A stretch of 64,000 nt of DNA from Spirochaetales bacterium (GTDB taxonomy: Bacteria; Spirochaetota; Spirochaetia; Treponematales; Treponemataceae), in contig JAUNWH010000005.1 in assembly GCA_030540405.1 (NCBI GenBank), positions 25,048 through 89,047 on the forward strand, read 5' to 3'. Below are positions 56,595 to 64,000 of this stretch, piece after piece (position 1 is the first letter of the stretch; each line of letters opens with the position of its first letter). Both the position numbers and the translations under genes were made by a program. A model generated the notes under the pieces. That model worked only from the letters and a program-made list of their open reading frames with translations. It was not told the DNA's origin and searched no databases.

Positions 56595-57839
56595 ATGATA
56601 AAGCGCACAGGACACGCAGATTTGCCGCTTCACGTTGGAACAGTTCCCAAATGGCTTGCAGACAGAATGCGGGATCTTGGAACTCTGATTGTAGAATCAC
56701 TTTTAATTCAATATGGAAAAAAAGAAGTTTTGCGCAGACTAAGCGATCCTTTGTGGTTTCAGTCATTCGGGGCAGTTTTAGGAATGGACTGGCATTCTTC
56801 CGGAATAACTACGAGCGTAATGTATGCTTTAAAGCGCGGAATAAATCCACGGGCAAGAGAATTCGGACTTTGCATTTGCGGCGGAAGAGGAAAGTATTCA
56901 CGCAGAACTCCACAGGAACTTTTATATTTAAGCGAAGCGACTGGCTTGGACGGAACATCTCTTGTAAATGCAAGCAGGCTTTCAGCAAAAGTAGACGGAG
57001 CCGCAGTTCAAGACGGATTTCAGCTTTATCAGCACAACTTTATTTTAAGCGACCAAGGCGACTGGACAATCGTTCAGCAAGGCATGAACACCCAAACCAA
57101 AACAGCGCGCCGCTACCATTGGTGCTCGCAAAATTTAAATTCATTTGTTGAAGAACCGCATTCAGGAATCACAGGAGAAAACAAAGGCCTGATTTTAAAT
57201 CTCACAGATTCTTCCGCAGCCACCACAAGAAATTCAATTCTGGAACTTTCAAAAGAAAAGCCTGAAAAAATAATCGCTGAAATAAAATCAGTGCAGAAAT
57301 TCGGACTGCCGCAAAAAATTCAGCAGGAACTTTTTGAAGACGAAACTGAAATCCAAATTCAAAATGAAAGGAACATAGCACTTCCCGCTCATCACAATGT
57401 AACAGAAAAAGATGTGGATTTAAAACGCCTTGGTGCAGTTCTTGCAACCGCCTATGAAAGTCCTGCAGAAAATTTTGAAAACCTTCTTTTAACACCTGGA
57501 CTTGGTCCTAGAACATTGCAGTCTTTAACTTTAATCAGCGAAGTTATAAACGGAACTCCAAGCAGATTCAAAGACCCGGCAAGATTCAGTTTTGCCCACG
57601 GCGGAAAAGACGGACATCCGTTTCCTGTTCCGCTTAGAATTTACGATGAAAGCATAAGAGTTCTTGGAGACGCAATAGAAAAATCAAAGCTCGGCTACAA
57701 TGACAAAAGCCAATGCATAAACAGGCTTCATGCCGCCGCTCTTCAGATAGAAAAAAACTGCGATCCAAAAGCCGACTTTGACAAAGCAGTCAGCTATGAA
57801 AGGCAGAATTCTATTCGCTGGGGCGGAAAAACAGTCTAG
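56595..57839 (+). CDS. DUF763 protein
   Basis: A 414-residue DUF763 (COG1415) protein: RTGHADLPLHVGTVPKWLADRM at the start, FGLCICGGRGKYSRRTP, ASRLSAKVDGAAVQDGFQLYQHNFI, and FAHGGKDGHPFPVP. The family is widespread in thermophiles and archaea and has no established function; residue composition and helix-hairpin-helix-like TPGLGPRTLQSL suggest nucleic-acid contact. It is one base after rsmE and ends four bases into the convergent metI gene. Confidence 0.8.
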   Translation: MIKRTGHADLPLHVGTVPKWLADRMRDLGTLIVESLLIQYGKKEVLRRLSDPLWFQSFGAVLGMDWHSSGITTSVMYALKRGINPRAREFGLCICGGRGKYSRRTPQELLYLSEATGLDGTSLVNASRLSAKVDGAAVQDGFQLYQHNFILSDQGDWTIVQQGMNTQTKTARRYHWCSQNLNSFVEEPHSGITGENKGLILNLTDSSAATTRNSILELSKEKPEKIIAEIKSVQKFGLPQKIQQELFEDETEIQIQNERNIALPAHHNVTEKDVDLKRLGAVLATAYESPAENFENLLLTPGLGPRTLQSLTLISEVINGTPSRFKDPARFSFAHGGKDGHPFPVPLRIYDESIRVLGDAIEKSKLGYNDKSQCINRLHAAALQIEKNCDPKADFDKAVSYERQNSIRWGGKTV

Positions 57840-58489
57840 CGTTTGCTAAGCATTTTATTTACAAGAACAGTTCCTACAAACTGAATCAACTCAACAAGCA
57901 CAAGAATAACAACAACTGCTGCAACCATCACATCAGTGCGGAATCTTTGGTATCCGTATCGAATCGCCAAGTCTCCAAGTCCGCCACCGCCAATTGTTCC
58001 AGCCATAGCAGAATATCCAATCAAATTTATAATTGTAAGCGTTATTCCTGAAATCACAGACGGAAAAGCTTCTGGAATAACAACTTTGTAAATAATCTGC
58101 CAGTTTGTTGAGCCCATCGCTCTTGCAGCCTGAATCATTCCAGAATCAACTTCGCTTAAAGCAGTTTCTATTACACGGGCAACAAAAGGAGCCGCGGCAA
58201 TGCTAAGCGGAATAATCGTAGCTTCTGTTCCAATGCTTGTTCCCAACATAAGGCGTGAAAGCGGAAAAAGCACAATCATCAAAATGATAAACGGAAACGA
58301 GCGCAGGACATTTACAATCCGGCTTAAAATCTGATTCAAAACAGGACGCGGAGAAATTCCAGTCGGATTTGTAATATAAAGCAAAACACCCACAGGAAAA
58401 CCAAGCACAAGAGAAAACAATGTTGAAAAGAAAACCATTTCCAAAGTCTGCAAAGATGACTGGCCAACTAAAACAAAAATCTGACTCAT
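57836..58489 (-). CDS. metI: methionine ABC transporter permease
   Basis: A 217-residue MetI permease with five helices and the EAA loop VDSGMIQAARAMGSTNWQIIYKVVIPEA. It overlaps metN by four bases. Its 3' end overlaps the convergent DUF763 gene by four bases. No metQ binding-protein gene follows. Confidence 0.95.
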   Translation of the reverse strand: MSQIFVLVGQSSLQTLEMVFFSTLFSLVLGFPVGVLLYITNPTGISPRPVLNQILSRIVNVLRSFPFIILMIVLFPLSRLMLGTSIGTEATIIPLSIAAAPFVARVIETALSEVDSGMIQAARAMGSTNWQIIYKVVIPEAFPSVISGITLTIINLIGYSAMAGTIGGGGLGDLAIRYGYQRFRTDVMVAAVVVILVLVELIQFVGTVLVNKMLSKR

Positions 58490-59505
58490 TTTTTTCCTCC
58501 AGAAATGTCTTCAACAATAATGCCCTGCTCCCTCAAGAAATCAAGAGCCTTTTCTATTTCAGTTTTTTTGCCGGAAAAATCAACAAACATGGCTCCAATG
58601 TCTTCATTTTTTATACGCTGAATTCCGCCTGCCCTGATATTGAATTCCACATCGAACTGCTTTGCCATGCGGCTTAGAACAGGCTCTCCGGTTTTTTCTC
58701 CAACAAAATGAAGCTCAAACTGCCCGCCTTCATCAGACCAGCGTACAATTTCTTCTTTTGAATTTGAAACAATTCCTCGCATAAATTCTTTTGTAACTTC
58801 TGATTTAGGACAGCTGAAAATTTCCTTTACGCTTCCCTGCTCCACAATTTTTCCAGAATCAACAACGGCAACCTGCTCACAGGCATCGCGTACAACTTCC
58901 ATCTGATGAGTAATCATTACAACTGTCAAATTCATTTTTCTCTGAATGTCGCGGATTAAATTCAAAATTGAAGTTGTTGTCTGCGGATCAAGCGCGCTCG
59001 TTGCTTCATCGCAAAAAAGAATATCCGGCCGAGTTGCAAGCGCACGGGCAATTGCAATTCTCTGTTTTTGCCCACCGGAAAGCGTACTTATCGGAGAAGC
59101 AGACCTGTCTTCAAGTCCGACAAGCTTAAGCATTTCCTGAACACGCGGCTTTATAACTTCTTTTGGAGTTCCGCAAATTTCAAGAGGATAAGCAACATTT
59201 TTTTCAGCGGTCCTTGAGCTGAACAGATTAAAGTTTTGAAAAATCATGCCAATCTTTCTGCGGCGCAAAATAAGCTCACGCTTGCCAAGGTTGTCAACTC
59301 TGTCATTGTTATAAAAAATTTCACCTTCGTCTGGCTTTTCAAGAAGACTTATCAAACGCACAAGGCTGCTTTTTCCAGCGCCGCTTTTTCCGATTATTCC
59401 AAAAATTGTATTTTCTGGAATATCCAGTGAAATTCCATTTACAGCGGCAATTTTTCCGTTTGGACCTGAATATGTTTTTTTCAAATTGTTAAGTTTAATC
59501 TGCAT
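58486..59505 (-). CDS. metN: methionine ABC transporter ATP-binding protein
   Basis: A 339-residue MetN: Walker A GKSGAGKSSLVRL, signature LSGGQKQRIAIARA, Walker B DILFCDEATSALDP, switch VVMITHQME, and a C-terminal NIL domain (about 270-339) that binds methionine and inhibits transport. It drives the MetI channel. The start lies six bases from a -10 box with no ribosome binding site. Confidence 0.96.
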   Translation of the reverse strand: MQIKLNNLKKTYSGPNGKIAAVNGISLDIPENTIFGIIGKSGAGKSSLVRLISLLEKPDEGEIFYNNDRVDNLGKRELILRRRKIGMIFQNFNLFSSRTAEKNVAYPLEICGTPKEVIKPRVQEMLKLVGLEDRSASPISTLSGGQKQRIAIARALATRPDILFCDEATSALDPQTTTSILNLIRDIQRKMNLTVVMITHQMEVVRDACEQVAVVDSGKIVEQGSVKEIFSCPKSEVTKEFMRGIVSNSKEEIVRWSDEGGQFELHFVGEKTGEPVLSRMAKQFDVEFNIRAGGIQRIKNEDIGAMFVDFSGKKTEIEKALDFLREQGIIVEDISGGKK

Positions 59506-59511
59506 AATAAA

Positions 59512-59540
59512 ATAATAGTGAAATTCAAGTTGTGCTACAA
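59512..59540 (-). promoter_or_regulatory. promoter giving a leaderless metNI transcript
   Basis: TTGTAG (59535-59540), 17 bases, TATTAT (59512-59517), then TTTATT and the ATG at 59505. The absence of a leader also rules out an upstream methionine riboswitch. Confidence 0.68.
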
Positions 59541-59611
59541 GAAGATTTTCTTTATAGCCAGCTATAGTTTTTTCTAATAAATCAGCATAGCAATAAAAAC
59601 TATCGTTAGTT

Positions 59612-60529
59612 TTATTTTATTCCTGATTTCCCGCGTGCAATAAAATCCATTTTTCTAGCTTGCCGACGTAACGAATGGTCGGGAGTTTTTATATTTTCAA
59701 CTTGTGCATTATGTTGAATCCGCTCCTTACGTTCGTTAGCCCAAACTGGAATTTCTGGATGCAAATCACCTTTTTGAACATACCGCTCCCATTCTTCTGG
59801 CTCTGGAATTTCAAAGCTCATTTTTTCCCCGGTAACAGGATGAATAAATGCCAGTGTTCTTGCATGAAGCGCAAGCCTATGAAAGGGGTCAGTTCTGGCC
59901 CTATAATTTTCATCTCCAGCAAGCGGATAATGCTTTGAAGCCAAATGCGCCCTTATCTGATTTTTCTTGCCTGTATCCAAAGAAAGCTCAAAAAGTGTAT
60001 GGGTTCTGCCCCGCAACACAACACGGAAATTTGTGCGAGCTTCGCAAGTTTCTGCCTTGTCATCAAGTTTTTTTGGAACATAACCTTGGTGGCACGCATT
60101 TTTTGCAAGCGGCTCATCTATGAGGCCAGAATCCGGCAGTTCAGGATGATTTCTTCTAGGATTTTCAGCAACAGCCCGGTAAAGCCTGTCTGTAACCATA
60201 TTTTTCCAGCTGGACATTATTTTTTTCTGCACCCTTTCATTTAGGGCAAACATCATAACTCCGCTTGTGTCTCTGTCCAAACGGTGCACAACAAAAGGCC
60301 GGTGGCTTTCAGAAAAAGTTCCTTTTTTACGCATGATTTTTTCCAGAAGCTCAATTGCTGTGCGGGATTTGCTTCCCGGATACGGAACAGAAAGGAGCCC
60401 GGAAGCTTTGTTTATAACAACAAGCTCCTTGTCTTCATACAGAATTTCTATGCGTTCCTTTCCATAGTCGCTTTTATGCTCTCTCTTGTATCTTGTGCTA
60501 GCTTTTACAAAATGCAAAGTTTCTTTCAT
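59612..60529 (-). CDS. RluA-family pseudouridine synthase
   Basis: A 305-residue enzyme with the catalytic signature VVHRLDRDTSGVMMFA (Asp in HRLDRDTSG) and the C-terminal LDTGKKNQIRAHL. It isomerises uridine to pseudouridine in rRNA or tRNA; the exact target cannot be told among RluA, RluC and RluD. It has no S4 domain, which favours an RluA-like protein. The frame opens at 60601, but the ATG at 60529 sits six bases from TATAGT and is chosen. Confidence 0.92.
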   Translation of the reverse strand: MKETLHFVKASTRYKREHKSDYGKERIEILYEDKELVVINKASGLLSVPYPGSKSRTAIELLEKIMRKKGTFSESHRPFVVHRLDRDTSGVMMFALNERVQKKIMSSWKNMVTDRLYRAVAENPRRNHPELPDSGLIDEPLAKNACHQGYVPKKLDDKAETCEARTNFRVVLRGRTHTLFELSLDTGKKNQIRAHLASKHYPLAGDENYRARTDPFHRLALHARTLAFIHPVTGEKMSFEIPEPEEWERYVQKGDLHPEIPVWANERKERIQHNAQVENIKTPDHSLRRQARKMDFIARGKSGIK

Positions 60530-60535
60530 GTCTCT

Positions 60536-60564
60536 ACTATATAAATAATCCGAATAAAGTTCAA
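60536..60564 (-). promoter_or_regulatory. promoter giving a leaderless pseudouridine-synthase transcript
   Basis: TTGAAC (60559-60564), 17 bases, TATAGT (60536-60541), then AGAGAC and the ATG at 60529. Confidence 0.65.
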
Positions 60565-60650
60565 ACGTTGCGCACAAATTCGAAAAAACATTAGACATCA
60601 AAAGCTAAGAATGATAATATAATACAATTAATTCTATATCGGAGCTAAAA

Positions 60651-61451
60651 ATGGATTTGCCTTTAATCGATGTTGAAATTCCAGAGGGAACAACAGAAAT
60701 AACAGGAACAACTTTTCACAACCACCGCATGGTTTCTTCTATAAAAATTCCAGAAAGCGTCCTTGTAATCGGGGAAAACGCATTTGCCGATTGTGTAAAT
60801 TTAAAGTCAGTTGAGCTTCCTGCAAATTTAATGGCAATCGGAAAGCGTGCATTTTACAACTGCGCGTCCCTTGAATCCGTGGATATTCCTTCAAACATAA
60901 CTACAATTGAAGAAGGAACTTTTGAAGACTGCACCGGGCTTCAGTCAATTGTTATGCACGAAAACATTACTTCCATAAATGAAAAGGCATTCGCAAACTG
61001 TACCGGAATAAAAAATCTTGTTCTTCCAGACAACTTGATTTCATGCGCAAAATCAGCATTTCAGAACAGCGAAAAATATCTTCCAATAAATAAAAACTAC
61101 AAATACGAAGACGGAATGATGCTCAACACATTCAACAGCATGCTTTTATTTTACAGCGGAAGCAAAAAAAATGTAGCGACTCCTGAAGGAATAAAAGGAA
61201 TCGGAAGAAGAGCATTCTTTGGAACAGACATGGAATCTGTAAGAATCAGGGAAGGCGTTATAAGCATCGGAGAAGAATCGTTTGTAAACTGCGGAAGCGA
61301 CACAAAAGTTATAATTCCAGAATCAGTAGATTTTATTGAAAATAGCGCGTTCGGAACTTCTGTAAAAATATTCTGCAAAAAAGCTTCATACTCGGAAAAC
61401 TGGTGCCGCAACAATCCAAACTGCATCCAGCTTGAAGACGAAGAATTTTAA
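60651..61451 (+). CDS. BspA-like leucine-rich-repeat protein
   Basis: A 266-residue protein made of about nine LRR_5 (BspA/TpLRR) repeats such as IPESVLVIGENAFADCVNLK and LPANLMAIGKRAFYNCASLE. A less regular stretch (about 135-170) interrupts the array. TpLRR proteins are common in Treponema and oral Bacteroidetes and mediate binding to host proteins, but this copy has no signal peptide or lipobox, so it is cytoplasmic or uses an unusual export route. CGGAG precedes the ATG by seven bases. Confidence 0.88.
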   Translation: MDLPLIDVEIPEGTTEITGTTFHNHRMVSSIKIPESVLVIGENAFADCVNLKSVELPANLMAIGKRAFYNCASLESVDIPSNITTIEEGTFEDCTGLQSIVMHENITSINEKAFANCTGIKNLVLPDNLISCAKSAFQNSEKYLPINKNYKYEDGMMLNTFNSMLLFYSGSKKNVATPEGIKGIGRRAFFGTDMESVRIREGVISIGEESFVNCGSDTKVIIPESVDFIENSAFGTSVKIFCKKASYSENWCRNNPNCIQLEDEEF

Positions 61452-61519
61452 TATTAACCTATGCTAACTTGTGTTTTTAATGTATATTTTAACCGGCAAA
61501 AAATTTTTCGGAGGAATAT

Positions 61520-63253
61520 ATGAAACACAAGAATCTACGGAATTCACTGGCAGCGGCAGTTTTTATAGTTGCATCAGGAATTTCAATAGCTGTAATGGCA
61601 GCCTGTTCAAAGCCAAAATCTCTGCCGGACGGAACATTTTCTGGCAAAGCAGACGGAAGAAACGGCGCAATTGAAATCGCATTTTCTGTAAAAGACGGAA
61701 AAATCACTTCAACAGAAATCCTAAAAGAAGAAGAAACTGATTTTGCAAAACCCGCAATAAAGTCAATTCTTGAAAAATTCGCTTCAACAGGAAAAACTGC
61801 CGGAATTGATACAGTTTCAGGCGCAACAATAACTTCCAAGGCAACTTTAGCGGCTTTGGAAAACGCAATAAATTCAGCCCGCGGAAAAAAATCAGAGCAA
61901 ACAGAATACAAAGACACTTCCTGCGACATTGTTATAATCGGAGCTGGCGGAGCCGGACTTTCTGCGGCAACAGAAGCTGCAAGCAAAGGCGCAAAAGTAA
62001 TTGTCCTTGAAAAAATGGGAAACGCAGGCGGAAACACAATTTCTGCGACAGGCGGACTCAATGCAAGCGAAACTTCAATTCAAAAGAAACTTGGAATTCA
62101 AGACACAAACGAGCAGTTTTTTGAAGACACAATGAAAGGCGGACACTACAAAAACAATCCAGAGCTTGTGCGCAACATGACTGAAAAATCCGCGGAAACC
62201 GTGGACTGGCTTATTTCAATTGGCGCAGACTTGACTGATGTTGGAAAAATGGCAGGCTCAACAAACAAACGCACTCACCGACCGCAAGGAGGAGCTGCAG
62301 TTGGCTCAAACCTGATTCCAGCACTTGAAAAAGCCGCATTAAATTCCGGAGCAGAAATCCGCTATTCAAACAAAGTTCTTGACATAATCGAAAAAGACGG
62401 AAAAGCGGCCGGCGTAAAAGTTTGTGCAGGAAGCAGCGAATACACAATCAGCGCAAAAGCCGTGATAATTGCAACCGGAGGATTCGGAGCAAATCCGCAG
62501 ATGGTCGTTTCCTACAAACCTGAATTAGAAGGCTTTGGAACCACAAACCACAAAGGCGCAACTGGAGACGCATTCAGCTGGATAAAAAAATTCAATGCCG
62601 GCCTTACTCAAATGGAAGAAATACAAACTCACCCGACAGTTGTTCCAGGAAACGGCACAATGATTACAGAAGCTGTCCGCGGAAACGGAGCAATTCTTGT
62701 AAACCGCGATGGAAAAAGATTCTGCACAGAAATGGCGACACGCGATGTAATGTCAAAGGCGATTCTTGCGCAAAAAGGAAAAACAGCGTTTCTTGTATTT
62801 GACCAGGATGTTCGCGAATCTTTAAAGGCAATTGAAACTTATATAAAGAACGGACTTATTACCCAAGGTGAAACCACAAAAGAGCTTGCAGAAAAACTTG
62901 GAATTCCAGCAGATGAATTTGAAAAAACAATGGCAGATTATGCGCAGATTCAAAAATCAGGAAACGATCCGCTTGGCAGAAAGCCTTCCGAAATGCCGCG
63001 GCCTCTTACAAAAGCTCCGTTCTACGCTGTTGAAGTAGGTCCTGCCGTTCATCATACAATGGGCGGAATAACAATAAACACAAAGGCGCAAGTTTTAGAC
63101 GCAGATAAAAATCCTGTGCCTGGACTTTATGCGGCTGGTGAAGTTACAGGCGGAATCCACGGCGCAAACCGTCTTGGAGGAAACGCAGTGGCAGATATTT
63201 GCATCTACGGAAAAATCGCCGCCGACACCGCGCTTGAAGAAATTAAAAAATAA
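61520..63253 (+). CDS. FMN-binding/FAD-dependent reductase lipoprotein (fumarate-reductase-like)
   Basis: A 577-residue lipoprotein (lipobox VMAAC, Cys29). An FMN-binding domain (about 35-120) carries the covalent-FMN site DTVSGATITSKA. The rest is a flavocytochrome-c-type FAD domain: IIGAGGAGLSAATEAASKGA, THRPQGGAAVG with active-site His/Arg, and the C-terminal HHTMGGITINTKAQV and GGIHGANRLGG. Such enzymes reduce fumarate, urocanate, methacrylate or related acceptors outside the cytoplasm, using an ApbE-attached FMN. The acceptor is unknown. GGAGG precedes the ATG. Confidence 0.93.
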   Translation: MKHKNLRNSLAAAVFIVASGISIAVMAACSKPKSLPDGTFSGKADGRNGAIEIAFSVKDGKITSTEILKEEETDFAKPAIKSILEKFASTGKTAGIDTVSGATITSKATLAALENAINSARGKKSEQTEYKDTSCDIVIIGAGGAGLSAATEAASKGAKVIVLEKMGNAGGNTISATGGLNASETSIQKKLGIQDTNEQFFEDTMKGGHYKNNPELVRNMTEKSAETVDWLISIGADLTDVGKMAGSTNKRTHRPQGGAAVGSNLIPALEKAALNSGAEIRYSNKVLDIIEKDGKAAGVKVCAGSSEYTISAKAVIIATGGFGANPQMVVSYKPELEGFGTTNHKGATGDAFSWIKKFNAGLTQMEEIQTHPTVVPGNGTMITEAVRGNGAILVNRDGKRFCTEMATRDVMSKAILAQKGKTAFLVFDQDVRESLKAIETYIKNGLITQGETTKELAEKLGIPADEFEKTMADYAQIQKSGNDPLGRKPSEMPRPLTKAPFYAVEVGPAVHHTMGGITINTKAQVLDADKNPVPGLYAAGEVTGGIHGANRLGGNAVADICIYGKIAADTALEEIKK

Positions 63254-63260
63254 AATGCAA

Positions 63261-63287
63261 GATTATCCAGTCTAGCCGGATAATGAC
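63261..63287 (-). repeat. 27-bp dispersed hairpin element
   Basis: Minus-strand copy with stem ATTATCCGG/CTGGATAAT and loop CTAGA. One of four elements packed into 63261-63433. Confidence 0.75.
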
Positions 63288-63309
63288 AAATAATGGTACA
63301 ATCTTAACT

Positions 63310-63336
63310 GTCATTCCCGTACTTGATACGGGAATC
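63310..63336 (+). repeat. 27-bp dispersed hairpin element
   Basis: GTC, ATTCCCGTA, CTTGA, TACGGGAAT, C; all stem pairs intact. Confidence 0.85.
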
Positions 63337-63343
63337 TAAAACA

Positions 63344-63370
63344 GATTTTCGGGTCAAGCCCGAAAATGAC
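63344..63370 (-). repeat. 27-bp dispersed hairpin element
   Basis: Minus-strand copy, stem ATTTTCGGG/CCCGAAAAT, loop CTTGA; perfect. Seven bases from the previous element in opposite orientation. Confidence 0.85.
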
Positions 63371-63406
63371 ACTTCTTATTGCAACCGTAATTGCACAACT
63401 TTAACT

Positions 63407-63433
63407 ATCATTCCCTTGCTTGACAAGGGAATC
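63407..63433 (+). repeat. 27-bp dispersed hairpin element
   Basis: ATC instead of GTC, then ATTCCCTTG, CTTGA, CAAGGGAAT, C; perfect stem. Confidence 0.8.
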
Positions 63434-63447
63434 CTTTATAAAGCAAA

Positions 63448-63482
63448 AATGCTCCAGATATTTTATTTGGAGCATTCTTTTT
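63448..63482. terminator. bidirectional terminator
   Basis: AATGCTCCA (63448-63456) pairs with TGGAGCATT (63468-63476). The plus strand continues CTTTTT and the minus strand TTTTGC, so it can end both the reductase gene and the convergent lipoprotein gene. Confidence 0.75.
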
Positions 63483-63552
63483 AACTTGAATATGTTAGGA
63501 AACTATTTTTTATATGGTTCTGTTGGCTTTGGCATTTCAAGAAACTGACAGC

Positions 63553-63981
63553 CTAAAAATTATTCTGTGAATAAAAACCTTGCCTAGTTAATGCAAAAGG
63601 ACATACAGAATTAGGAGCAGTCATATTATATTCATAATAATCATAGTTATAATTATGATTATAATCATAATATGGATACGCTTTATAAATTGTAAAATCG
63701 AACTCAAATCCTGGGCATTTTGCTTTTATTTTTCCATCTTTGGTAGTGTCGCCAGTGTATGTTCCTGACAAATGTTCATAAGTTATGCCACTAACAGAAT
63801 GTGTTGATTTAAATGTGTTATCATCATAGAAATAAAAATCATATCTATTAGAACTGTCATATGAAGACCAAGTTGTTACAACGCTTGGATCGTCATCATC
63901 ATCGTCATTTTTGCAGCCCGCAAATGCAAGCGCAAGAACCATAGTTGCCAATACAGCTGAAATTTTAGCAAACTTTCTCAT
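63553..63981 (-). CDS. small lipoprotein with Tyr/Asn/Asp-rich tail
   Basis: A 142-residue lipoprotein: signal peptide ending LAFAGC (Cys23), then six Asp residues and a compact domain (SSYDSSNRYDFYFYDDNTF) resembling small beta-barrel lipoproteins. The C-terminal part is dominated by Tyr, Asn and Asp, encoded by an AT-rich near-repeat (63622-63672). No named family is recognised. GGAG lies ahead of the ATG, near the right edge of the window. Probably surface or periplasmic. Confidence 0.75.
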   Translation of the reverse strand: MRKFAKISAVLATMVLALAFAGCKNDDDDDDPSVVTTWSSYDSSNRYDFYFYDDNTFKSTHSVSGITYEHLSGTYTGDTTKDGKIKAKCPGFEFDFTIYKAYPYYDYNHNYNYDYYEYNMTAPNSVCPFALTRQGFYSQNNF

Positions 63982-64000
63982 AAGTTCACTCCTATGATTA

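Noticed and set aside
8892..63433. Repeats as a CRISPR array
   Set aside because: Copies are dispersed over the window, differ in stem sequence, and have no regular spacers or cas genes nearby.
63490..63546. 18-codon open frame after the bidirectional terminator
   Set aside because: No ribosome binding site or promoter, and too short to support.

Overview
The window looks like a chromosome segment of a host-associated, fibre-using Treponema (Spirochaetes). Reasons: the order tRNA-Thr, rpmG, tRNA-Trp, secE, nusG, rplK, rplA, rplJ, rplL, rpoB, rpoC; an RpoB with Asn at the position equivalent to E. coli Ser531, the natural rifampicin-resistance residue of spirochaetes; many spirochaete-style lipoproteins; and low-to-moderate GC with gene neighbourhoods familiar from Treponema. 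The species is not determined from sequence alone. No prophage, insertion sequence or CRISPR array was seen.

Layout. 1-8.8 kb: the transcription/ribosomal operon on the minus strand, from a near-consensus promoter at 8795-8823 down to a truncated rpoC at the left edge, with attenuator-like hairpins between genes. 9-13.5 kb: cysE, a small kinase-fold protein, an FGE-like lipoprotein split by a G8 tract, a polysaccharide deacetylase and a duplicated-domain secreted protein. 13.6-16.5 kb: MinD-like ATPase, lgt, methyltransferase. 16.7-25.9 kb: stand-alone AICAR transformylase, a HisA-HisI-HisE triple fusion, pyrC, a GGDEF-EAL receptor, YgiQ and a DUF4160/DUF2442 pair. 26-32.8 kb: a sulphur/amino-acid block (uroporphyrinogen-decarboxylase-like protein, polar amino acid ABC transporter, two PLP enzymes). 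32.8-43.5 kb: an expansin-like lipoprotein, a five-gene membrane redox cluster, aspS, an HD-GYP protein and a GH9 cellulase. 43.7-49.5 kb: a maltodextrin-type operon (malQ, LacI regulator, two permeases, binding protein) with a palindromic operator. 49.9-63.3 kb: putP, an ABC_sub_bind transporter behind a multi-hairpin leader, an anion symporter, rsmE, DUF763, metNI, an RluA-type pseudouridine synthase, a BspA-like LRR protein and an FMN/FAD reductase lipoprotein. The right end holds a small lipoprotein.

Three cross-cutting signals are the most interesting. (1) Four poly-G tracts of 8-9 bases, each where a length change should switch expression: inside two lipoprotein genes (one out of frame as read), beside the promoter of the c-di-GMP receptor, and at the ribosome binding site of the kinase-fold gene. 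(2) A family of about 18 dispersed 27-28 bp hairpins (GTC, 9-bp variable stem, CTTGA loop, C), all intergenic, with compensatory stem changes. (3) At least seven genes whose start codon lies only 6-8 bases behind a -10 box with no Shine-Dalgarno sequence, implying common leaderless transcription.
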